Part shown: positions 27,554 through 37,053 of the stretch, in pieces
Layout of the letters: the number at the start of each line of letters is the position of its first letter
Position numbering within the stretch: the stretch's first letter is position 1
DNA from: Mansonella perstans
Lineage: Eukaryota > Nematoda > Chromadorea > Rhabditida > Onchocercidae
Length of the DNA: 64,000 bases
Assembly: GCA_037074765.1 (NCBI GenBank)
Contig: JBAMDO010000254.1
Coordinates: forward strand, 1 to 64,000
Reading direction: 5' to 3'
The notes under the pieces: model-generated
What the model saw: only the letters and a program-made list of their open reading frames with translations
Told to the model about the DNA's origin: nothing
The model's database searches: none
Program-made: the position numbers and the translations under genes

Positions 27554-30500
27554 TACTGGCTTTAAGATCAAACTGATATTTCAGTGTTTTTTTTTTCATT
27601 GCAGGTCATTTGGTAGGTGATGTTAATCCAGTCCACAATTCAAAATGTGAATTATTTACATTTTCCAATATTGTCAACCGACAGTTTGACAGGGAAGCTC
27701 GTCTTGATGTCTACAATGGAATTATGAACCCAAAAGAAGCTTGGAATAGAGTTGGTTTACAAAAAGCATTTGGATATCGTAAAACCGTGAGTCAGAAGTA
27801 ATAGATCGGCTGTGTGAAGCAACTTTAGCAATAAAAACTGGACGATTCTAACTAATTGAGTAATGTTTGCATTCTCTGAACAACGTGGTGGTTTCATTAT
27901 CTACAAGGATTTATCACGAATTTATTGTAATAATATTTCACTCTTTCCTTTCATTTTAGGGACGGTTACGAGCTCTGAGAGCAGAAAGTTTGGCACCCAA
28001 AGGTTTACTAAATGCAGATGAATATCCTACATGGGATACGATGAACAAAGTTATCATGAAACTATGGAGAAGTGCTGTTAGTTTATTTTTATGTTTTTTT
28101 ATTCATTTTCCATTTATTATACTACATATCAATGATCAATTTCAACTGTTTATCACTTTTCACAGTATGCGCATTATTTTACTTTTGAATGTAATATCAA
28201 TAGTAAGTACATGAAGTTTATTTAAATAAACAGATAGAAAAACTTGTTTAAGTGAATCCTTGCTCGGTATTTGAGACTAGGAGAGTTCATCTTAATTTCC
28301 AAAAGTTTTAATTAGAGTTGAATTCTCTAATCTTGACTAGAATTAAATCTAGTTTTAACAAAAGTACATTTAAGGGGATGCTTATCCATTATTTCTCTCT
28401 GTTAAAGAGGAATATGCAGAAATATGGGAAGCTTTTTCCACATTTTTATTTTACAACAGTTGTTTGCACGAAAACATTCTATATATGTTGATAAGGCGAT
28501 TTAAGACACCGTTGCAGAAGCGGGCACACGATGCTGGCATTGAAGGTATTGATCGAGTTGGTAGTAAAGATTGGTGGCGTAATATTCCACCACCATCTGC
28601 TACACGAAGAGGTATAAAAAGGGGAAATTATGAAGCTTCCAATTATGATTTCCGAACTGAAGTAAGGTAATATATATTAGTTTTTTTTTTACATATTAGT
28701 TTTTAAGGTAATATATATAGGCTCTTACATTAGTTTTCTTTTTTCCTTGTACTCTTTGTCAGCATATTAGATTACTGTTATTATTAGGAGTAATCTACAT
28801 AGTGGTAAAATTTCACTCCAATTTTCATTTAAAAGAAGAATAGGGCGGTCCAGATCGGAAATCACATTTTTGTTTTTTCATTAGTTATTTAATTTACTTT
28901 TATAACAGTTTACTTTATAACTTTTTCGGTGGATTCTATAACTTCTGTTTAATTTTTATAGCAAGGGTTGAAAATCTCATTTGGCTTTACCGCACTTTGT
29001 ATTTTAACTTGAAATAATTTCAGTGGTGAAGTTGCCGAGCTTGATGATGATGGCGACCAGTCGTGGTATGATTTTATATTAATCTTAAGAGTAATGTTTT
29101 CAAGATTTATTTTTTTATAATTTATTTTAGAGTAGTTTTTTAAAATTTAATTTATTTTAAAGATATGTACATATCAAATGGATCTTCTTAGTTAATACAA
29201 GTGGCATGTGCCGGCTTTGAAGCATGTTCATTTTTAGATTGTGTTTGAAGTACTTGAACCGAAATCTGATGCACTTTGTTTCTGATTTTATGATCTCGCT
29301 CAAGAATTCATTCGTAATTTAAGAAAATAGATATTTTTTTTACAGCATCTCCGTGGCTGCTAGTGGTGGTGAAGACGGATGTATTGAACTGCTGGATGTG
29401 GTCAGTGAAAGCGAAATTTATACTACGGATCAAGAACCAGCTCCTTCTGTTTCCTTCGAAAGAGATGGTATTGTGCCGGAGCCACCAGAACAAATTTCAT
29501 TGTTTTCTAATAGATCTGTTAGTGAATTATGTTTTTTATAGTGTTTCAAATCACTTCAAATTGCTCGATTCAGCAGTTTTATCTCGGCAGTTTCTAAAGG
29601 AATTCATCGAAGCAAAATTCACTTTGAATGTTGTCATGATGGGTAGTGCAGTAGTGGAAAATATTCAGGAATTCATAAGCTTACAAAAAAATTTTTTTTG
29701 TTTGATCTTGTTAAACGTGTGTTACAGCAGGATAATCACATGAGCTTGTCTGTATTACCTGATGGTGATGAAAAAACAACAGATGCTTTTGTGCACAGCA
29801 CTGAGGAAAACAGTGATGTACAGTATTATCTGCTGCAAGGTTATGATGATGACGGTGACGATGATGGTGATGATGATAATAACGATGAAGGTGATGATGA
29901 CGATGATGAAGATGAAGAAAGAAACGATGATGATGAAGATGACAATGATAATGATGTGGATATAGATAACATTGACCAGGTCAATGTTGACAACGTTGAT
30001 GATGAAGTGATGCGAGAATACAACGACGTCTTAACCGAAGTGGATCGACTTGAGCGAAGTTCGTTATTGTAATGTTCTTTCATGGGCTGCGCGATATTAA
30101 TGCTAAGGGTACTAATGATGCTGAACATAGTAATTTACATAGAATTATTTTTTTAATGGCTGAATTACTTTAAAAATAAATCAATGTATTATTTATTTTT
30201 ATTCTTATTTCGATACAGATTTCTCTAAGAATACTTATGATTAATTTTAGAAGCTATTGCTGCAACTGAAGGAATGATAGAGCATCGGAGAATGGGTGGG
30301 GGTCATATAGTCGAGCAGCGGCAACGTGATGAATCTTATGAATTACGACGAAGTATTCAGCAGGTGCCACTGCATGAGCATACCGTAGCTTCGTCGCAGC
30401 AGTTCAACAGTACCTTCTTTGCAAATCGTAAACTGTTTGCAGCAATTGAGAGTTTGACACGTACGCTAAATACGGACCATTCGCGACAGTTTCATCAGGA

Positions 30501-30732
30501 AATGTTGAAAACAGCGGTGGAATTGTCAAACAGTTACGCTGCGCAACAACAACAACAGTATGCTGCAGCAACGGTAGCCTCACAACGCAATGCAACCGTT
30601 GAGCGTCGCAATATGGCTGCAACATCGAGGCAGCATAGTGATTATGAAGATGTCGAAAAATCGTTCGGTAAAACAATAGGAAGGCGACAAGCAGAAGCAA
30701 CAACTTTACGAATGTGGCCGTCCAAGAAATGA
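25282..30732 (+). CDS. unrecognised nematode protein with a FLYWCH-like C-C-H-H-C module
   Basis: Not recognised by name. In-phase exons: 25282-25404, 25650-25699, 26071-26182, 26609-26730, 27056-27178, 27304-27422, 27605-27786, 27960-28076, 28506-28666, 29024-29065, 29346-29517, then 29728 onward. A short Q run (CQQQQQQP) is near residue 65. The core, across exons 6-7, reads YYRCSGCETM ... GHLVGDVNPVHNSKCELF: two Cys, two His and a last Cys with aromatic residues before the first Cys, reminiscent of FLYWCH zinc modules, so nucleic-acid binding is an inference. A basic W-rich region follows (DWWRNIPPPSATRRGIKRG), then acidic and Ser-rich sequence. The 3' end is uncertain: the acidic exon can stop at 30072, or be left through phase-1 donors at 29839 or about 30057 into the last exon 30249-30732, a Q/A/R-rich tail ending LRMWPSKK. 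The exon 9 start at 28506 is the least certain boundary. Confidence 0.72.
26261..26361 (+). pseudogene. decayed duplicate of exon 4 inside intron 3
   Basis: About 84% identical by eye to 26631-26731 in exon 4 of the surrounding gene. It lacks exon 4's acceptor and first codons, has a one-base insertion after gataat, and its frame does not fit the flanking exons. The right end has gat/gtgagt, a good donor. It looks like a tandem exon duplication that lost coding capacity. Confidence 0.8.
27522..27553. repeat. (GC)n(GA)n microsatellite
   Basis: Six GC units followed by about nine GA units, in an intron of the FLYWCH-like gene, about 50 bp before the next exon. Confidence 0.9.
29840..29960 (+). 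repeat. GAT/GAC trinucleotide-rich tract, codes an Asp run if translated
   Basis: Imperfect (GAT)n with GAC, GGT and GAA interruptions. In the plus-strand frame it gives a long D/E/N/G acidic segment at the possible C-terminus of the FLYWCH-like protein. The repeat contains several gt dinucleotides that could serve as donors. Confidence 0.8.
30175..30180 (+). terminator. candidate internal poly(A) signal
   Basis: AATAAA, 103 nt after the stop codon at 30070-30072 and before the last exon at 30249. It would terminate an acidic-tail isoform of the FLYWCH-like gene. Confidence 0.4.
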
Positions 30733-33123
30733 TCAAAGTTTGAATAGAAGGATTGTTTAAGTTGATCGAAATTTAGGCACCAATTTTTGAGAAAATATTT
30801 GCAAAATATTGAAAAAATTTGTTTTTTGACGAATGCTGTAGAAGTGTTGTAACGTTGTTGTAACCACGTTACGAGATCATTTAATGTATCCTTTCTAACA
30901 GGTGTAGAATTTTCAGAAAGTTTGATTCTTCAGCGATAGGATTGAACATATAGGAATGCTAAATATGATTGATACAGAAAATAGATTTTCGTGTCGTGGT
31001 ATAATGATTCCTTTTCAATTGTTTAGTTTTTATAAAATCAGTACAGAATTAGTATAGTTTTCATATGTATTTAGATTCCCAAATTCTCATGTATATGTTG
31101 CCTTAGTTTGTTATATTATATACATTCATCATTTTTCCTGTTCGTATTATTTGATTTTTTATAGGAATATGTGCCAAAATCATCACTTTCCTTGCAATCA
31201 AAAATGCATGTTGTGAATGATTCTGGAGGTGTAGTGTTGAAAGACGTTTATTGGCTGGTTTCTCGTTTAAACCACTGAAATCCCATGCAGTAGTTTTTCT
31301 GATGTTGGACATTGACAGATGTTTCAGCTTTATAGATATTTTCGATTCTGATGGAAACGAGAGCGTCTAAAACAATCAAATGAATACTTTATCGCAAAAA
31401 TCAATTGTATTCCATTGCTAAAATTTGTTTCTGTCCTCGTCATCGTCATCTAATAAAGAATTGTTTATTTAGGCCAAAATTCCCGGAAATTTTGCGTCCT
31501 TGAAGTATTGCAATCTGAGTACGAGCATTTATTTAAGGTACTGATCTGATTACAAAATCAAAATTTCTGATACAAATTTCTGATACTAATTACTGTTCAA
31601 TGAATCAAAAATACTGGTTCCTAAAGATCTTAATCCTTATGTTTTATCTCTTGGATATGTGGAAAAAATCAGATACTCTCATCATAATATGAAGTTATGG
31701 TTGTTTTTCTGTTTTCTTAAAATGTACGGAAATGAACAGTATTATGAGTTTAATGAATTTAATGAACAGTATTATGAATTCACGCCTAAAACTTTAAAAA
31801 ATCTTGCTCTCACTGGGATTTCATTTTCGAACTTGAATGGGAATAGGAGGTGCGGTGGATGTATTTAGTTTCACGTTAGGTAATTTTATTATTCACATGT
31901 TAGGTTAGGGAAGAAATGTTTTATAACGGATTATCTAATAGTTCCTTCTGCTGAAACATTATTTTGAAATTCTCTTTTACAAAATTCAGTATCGAAATTT
32001 CATGCAAATTTATTGATGATACAGTTCTTGTTTAATTCGGGTAAACCTTACTGTATTGGCTAATTTTTTTCATTATTTTTTTGGCCATTATTTTTTTTTT
32101 TGTTTGCGTCCAAACTTGGAAGTTCTTTTAAATTTTCACAAAAATCTTTTATAAAGTTCTTTAACTGATGTGTTTCAAATTAAATTCCTTCAAATTCAAC
32201 AATCCATAGAAGAGTATTGCCCGTTGTCAGTTATGGAATCACCCGAGCAAATGATGTATACGAAAAAATAGTTGCAGTCCTACTAATGAGTTTTTTATTG
32301 ATTTTAACATTGTTTACTGTTTTAGTCTTGTTGACACTTATTTTATAAATGAGCTGTGGTTTTTTTTCTTTTTTTTATATGCAAATAATGTTAAATAGAT
32401 TCCGCATGACAGATTAATTCCACACTAATGATATTCCAATCCTGCTTAGTCCAAAAATAAATTTGTCAATAATTTTTAAAATTAGTGAGGGAAACAGTTT
32501 GTTTACAAAACATGCAGGCCAGCATGCATTATCTGTATTATATTTTAGCATGCATTACCATAAACTATCTTTGTTATCATGCAACAATATCTTTAATTAG
32601 CGAAATAATTTAAAGGATTATTTGATAATTGCCACTGTATACTTTCAGATTAACTTATTTATGGCATGTCGCTGTAAAGCTATGAATCATATTCGGATAT
32701 AAATCCTATTTATATCCAAATATTTTTGGATATAAATTCCACAGTAGGTGCTAATAATAAATATAATCCTAATTAATATCTTCGGCATTTTTGTGTTTTG
32801 ACAATTCCTCAGATTTATATGGTTTTTGAAAAGATTTTCTTAATTTTTTCAATTGTGAAATGTTGTCTGTAAATACAGTGTAATATCTTTTTGAATATAT
32901 TTCATTGATAAGTTTTGCCAAAATGAATATGACTTAAGCGAATAAAATTTGATACGTTTTAAATTTCATAATTTCATCTCTCAGTGCCGTAAAACAAGAA
33001 GGACAAAAGAAGTGCCTTGAAATCAAATATGATTTATAGAAATGAAGATCTCAATTCCATAAATCTATATACTTTTGAATTTCAAATCCATCAGCATGAA
33101 GTATCCTGAAATAATTCGCTGAA
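30733..33123. other. AT-rich region without a clear gene
   Basis: 3' UTR of the preceding gene, then AT-rich DNA. At 31735-31780 a 17-bp unit (aatgaacagtattatga) occurs twice. A minus-strand frame at 31103-31366 is open for 87 codons after a good acceptor (gattgttttag) and could be a terminal exon, but nothing in it is recognisable. Confidence 0.4.
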
Positions 33124-33574
33124 TCAGCTATATTCCATATATTTCTTTCGCTGACTGTTATTTCTTCGGACCAAAAACAGTGGTTTTGATCCATATAAAA
33201 TTCGAAATAATTCCTAAAAAACTGTTGAAGTTTATTCTAACGGAGAAGGTCTACTAAAATTAATTATTCATTTCAAATCTAAATTTTACCAATGAAAATT
33301 GGAGAATAGAAATTATTTTTTCCATGCCATAATATGAAGCAATTACAAATTTAAGGAATTAATAATTTTTGATTCGAAAAATGATTGCTTATACGGAAAT
33401 ATGACTAATTACCACAGAAGAGCAGATATCGAATAAGATAAATAATGGACCGAAAAATCAAAAAAAATAAACCTCAATTTGAGTTACAGCAAATGGAGCA
33501 GAAGGGTTCAGCTCTCCAGCACTTTTGCCATACATTAATAAAATACAAAGAAATGTAGTCAACCAAGCGATCAT
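33124..33574 (-). CDS. possible small secreted peptide gene
   Basis: Minus-strand ATG at 33574-33572 opens 34 codons that look like a signal peptide (MIAWLTTFLCILLMYGKSAG) and end at gag/gtttat (33473). A phase-0 acceptor (gttttttag) at 33214-33216 leads to 29 codons and a stop at 33124-33126, with dibasic RR and RKK sites after ILYGSKPLFLV. The product would be 63 residues. Alternatively the signal exon joins in phase 0 to the 87-codon exon at 31103-31366, which also has Lys-Arg sites (KPANKR). No amidation glycine is evident and no peptide family is recognised. A real signal-peptide exon is more likely than either downstream choice. Confidence 0.35.
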
Positions 33575-33984
33575 CGTAACAAAACCTTAAAGTTTTTCAT
33601 TTCAAAGTTTCAGAAATATCAATAAAACAATCAACAAATGTTGCACGGATCAAATGCCAAATGCAAATTACAATAGCAAAAGACTTGGCGACAAAATTTA
33701 AAGTGCCGTTTATTTGGATATAAAAAATTTACAGATAAATTTCATGATGAGAGGATTTTCACTAACTAACAAAATATTTTAATTTCTTTTATTAGTTTTT
33801 TAGAAAATTTTAAAAGATTGGAATTAGGGAAAAAAAACTTTTTGGCACAAGAAGCGCTTTCCCATATAATAACATAAAATCAAAAATGTCATATCAAAAA
33901 TTAAGCGACAACACAATAATTGCAAAGTAGAATATCAGGATTGCGTCTATAAAGCCAAATTGCTTCAAATATTACTGATCTAAC

Positions 33985-34165
33985 ACATATCTCTGTCATC
34001 TAAACTCTCGCCATTTTCTCATCAACATGTCTAAGCATTTTCTAAGGTTTATACTTAATTATACGCTCATTTAATACCTTGTATCTTACCACTATCCAGC
34101 TTTGTTTCACTCCTCGCAAAAATCATGAATTAATTGTCATTTTAACTTTACTAATAAAGCAAGTT
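33985..34165. repeat. diverged dispersed repeat, copy 1
   Basis: Aligns with 35270-35450: atatctctgtcatctaaact versus atatctctgccatttaagct, then ctaagcattttc versus ccaagcattttc, acgctcattta versus acgctcatta, ctatccagctttgtt versus ttatccagttttgtt and catgaattaattgtcatttt versus tatgaattattagtcatttt. No inverted ends or coding frame seen. Confidence 0.75.
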
Positions 34166-35269
34166 ATCAAGGGATAGAATGTCAAGTTATCAAAAGATAG
34201 AACGATTAAGCATTGAAGAAAATACTACGGTAATTTATACAGTAATTTCCTAAATCCGATGAAAAAAACGGTATATATTCAAGGCATATTACTTTTCAAA
34301 AATAAAGATATCATCTTTTTATCACGGTTGATTTCCTCATTTCAGTGTCATAGCATTTTTTGAACTATTTCACAACAATGACATCATCGTTTCGATAATC
34401 GAGCATTAAAAGCAATGCTATAAAAGGATACAATAAGTTTCGGCATAAACAAAATAAGCATTAATTAATTGGCTTCAAATTAATAAATACTTCAGTTAAC
34501 TCAAAAGTAGCCTGAATAATTTGGATAGCTTAAAGTTGCTACCTATTTAAATGATAAGGAGCTAATTAAAATAAACGATTAGATGAAAATGATAAATTCC
34601 ATTTGTAAGATGATGAATTCTTGACAGTAGGAAGACTTATCTTCTAATTAAATCTCTTTTACGAACACACATCTTTAATGTCATCACATATATTAAATGA
34701 CATTTGAACTTTTGTGTTAATTTTCTGCATCCCTAAAAAAGCAAATATTTTTTGGTAAATAGTCTTTGAAAATTTTGTCACACATATTGAAAAGGGAAAA
34801 TTAAATGATTGTAAATTTTTACTCGAAAGTAAATAAACAAAAATTAACAATCACTGCCTGTTCCTAATTTCTTTTTTTATTTTTGAAAAAAAATTAATTC
34901 AAGTTTGATTCCAGCGAAAATGGTCTACAACGATAGTATTTCTACGTTGGAATAATGAATCAATGACACCGCTCTGCTAGAGTTGTTGGAGCGTTCGGAA
35001 ACATCAATGGATTTATTTTCATCTTTTATTAAACTGTTATAAGTTGCACTTATAGCACATTGAAATTCAATCAAGCATTAAATTCCTGAAAGCGCTTACA
35101 ATACTATTTATTCATTTTTCTTTCTTTTTTCTTCTGCCAAGGATTAGCTAAATTTAAGCTAAAAAAAACTGTCTGAAATGAAGAGAATATAAAGAAGAAA
35201 TTTATATTTAATTAATTGCTATTCAAATATATATATATATAAATAATTTCTAAATAATTGCCATTCAAG

Positions 35270-35450
35270 ATAATCCATATCTCTGCCATTTAAGCTCTCA
35301 CTACTTTTTTAATGGGCATGCCCAAGCATTTTCAGTTTTTAATCAGTTTTTACGCTCATTAATACTTGATATCTTATCATTATCCAGTTTTGTTTTACTT
35401 CTGGTAAGTATTATGAATTATTAGTCATTTTGACTATATTAATAAAGAAA
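35270..35450. repeat. diverged dispersed repeat, copy 2
   Basis: Same orientation as 33985-34165 and about 1285 bp away. The shared motifs occur in the same order across about 170 bp with substitutions and small indels. Origin unknown: local duplication or an old repeat family. Confidence 0.75.
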
Positions 35451-35846
35451 GACATCAAAAAATAAAATATCACAAGCCAGTAAAGCTCATTCTGAGTTCC
35501 CATGTCATAAATCTTCCAAAACAGTCATTTAAATGAATGATTCCTTAATCCAATAAAATGAATTAAATTAAATTTGTAATATCAAAATTTCATAATTTTG
35601 CTTATGAACTTCTTATATTATTATTTCAACTTCATGTTTGTTTTTTCAAGAAGAAATACTGATCAATTTAATTTTAATAAAAACAGGTCTAATTAGCAAG
35701 TGAAATAATGTAATCATTCGTAGTATGTGATGTTTTCTTCGTTTGACTTTCATGGTGTGAAAATTTATTGAGTGCAAACAGTTTTAATTTCAAATTAATG
35801 ACGATTTATGTACAATTGGATTTACTAAATTACTACTGAACGATGC

Positions 35847-35963
35847 CTAAATTTTTGCGCTTAACATACAACTTGTTTTGGCGCCTGCCACATATAAGCT
35901 GTTTTGATATCTACGTCCATCGCATCGTTGTGATCGGCGTTCTATTGCTCCTTCAATTTTGTT
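35847..35963 (-). other. isolated exon-like stretch
   Basis: On the minus strand a strong acceptor (tttttttttcacag) at 35964 is followed by an open frame of 38 codons (starting N-K-I-E-G-A-I-E-R-R-S-Q-R-C-D-G-R-R) to a TAG at 35847-35849. Before that stop a strong donor (gtatgt) begins at 35869. Base composition is much richer in G and C than the flanks. The opposite strand is open too (95 codons with a hydrophobic segment), so the coding strand is not settled. Confidence 0.3.
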
Positions 35964-36708
35964 CTGTGAAAAAAAAAACGAAATTACTGGTTCATTTCCA
36001 TGGAAACATAGAATTTTGGCATATATTTCTACCTAACCAATGCTATGGGCCAAAACGGATGAAGAACAAAGAAAAAAAACATTTTAAAGAAATTGCATTG
36101 AATATTTATTTACAAACTTTATTTTTTTAATTTATAGTCGATTTCGAAGCGTGATTAGAAAGAATTTGAAATTGATGTAATGGCAGCTTTTTTCTTGTTT
36201 ATTGTAAATGAATGAGTACTAACAACTTATGACTACAATTTTCATCATTCAACGTCTTTCTTGACTGATTATGTTGTGATTATGTTTTTAACAGAGTTGA
36301 ATTCAAAGCCATCCTTTCTTTTAAATCTTTTGATGTTTTGTCTGAAACTTTTTTTATCACTTTAGTTTTATCGCATAATAGGAAAAAAGAAATTTTTAGG
36401 TCTTTTATTATTGCAATATATATAAGCGAAAAATAACAAGAAATAATTAAAGATACCGAAATTTTGACATTCCTGAAATGAAATTTGAAAAAGTGAAATG
36501 TGAATATTTGAAAAAGCTTAAGTCAATAAACATACTTTGACGCAGAAATTTTGAAAGGAGTAACTTATATACTTGTCGATGATTTAACGAATTGGACTTG
36601 GAATGTACAGCTAATTGTAGTTTTTATTACTGCCCAGATACCAATAGAATAGAATGACGTGCGAAATATGTATTAATATAGCAGATTGAAAAGTAGGATT
36701 AAGGAGAA

Positions 36709-37037
36709 ATGCGAAGGATTTGTCAGAGAAGTGAGTATTTGTTATCGGGGAATGTGTAAAGAAATTTTTTTAACAACCAGGCGTAGAAGAGCTTTACAAA
36801 TTGACAGTATTCTTGCAGCTACAAGAGAAATTAACATACAAAACTGTCAGATTTACAACCTTTTCATGGTTGTATCCAAGATTTGTACATAAGTTTTTAC
36901 AATTTAGTTACCGAATGTACGGAAATCAGAGAAAAAACATTTTAGACGATTTGAAGATTAGATGGCTGACTCATGATACTATGCATGAGAAAACGCTTGT
37001 TGTTCAACAGAATAACCGTAAATACAAAACTATTTGA
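36709..37037 (+). CDS. candidate small two-exon gene, unrecognised
   Basis: ATG at 36709, exon 1 of 22 nt ending at agaa/gtgagt (36730), a 50-nt intron with acceptor aacaaccag (36780), and exon 2 open to TGA at 37035-37037. The product has 92 residues, basic and aromatic-rich, with no acidic residue in the first eight (M-R-R-I-C-Q-R-S), which would suit a mitochondrial protein. Visible stretches include VEELYKLTVFLQLQEKL and WLYPRFVHKFLQFSYRMYGN. An LYR-type helical protein was considered, but the motif is only partial. The stop lies 16 bp from the stop of the convergent kinase gene, so their 3' UTRs should overlap. A second frame over 36686-36892 is also open; I prefer this one for its length and clean splice. 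Confidence 0.42.
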
Positions 37038-37053
37038 TTTAGAACAAATAATT

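Larger units (their letters stand above)
33575..36708. other. AT-rich intergenic DNA with a diverged repeat pair and an orphan exon
   Basis: No full gene seen. It contains the repeat pair 33985-34165 / 35270-35450 and the minus-strand exon-like stretch 35847-35963. Confidence 0.45.

Noticed and set aside
29762..30128. Met/Thr-rich and Ser-rich frames overlapping the acidic tract
   Set aside because: Alternative frames and the reverse strand of the GAT repeat; the acidic frame is the one continuous with the upstream exons.
30404..30736. 110-codon minus-strand frame
   Set aside because: Antisense shadow of the last exon of the FLYWCH-like gene.
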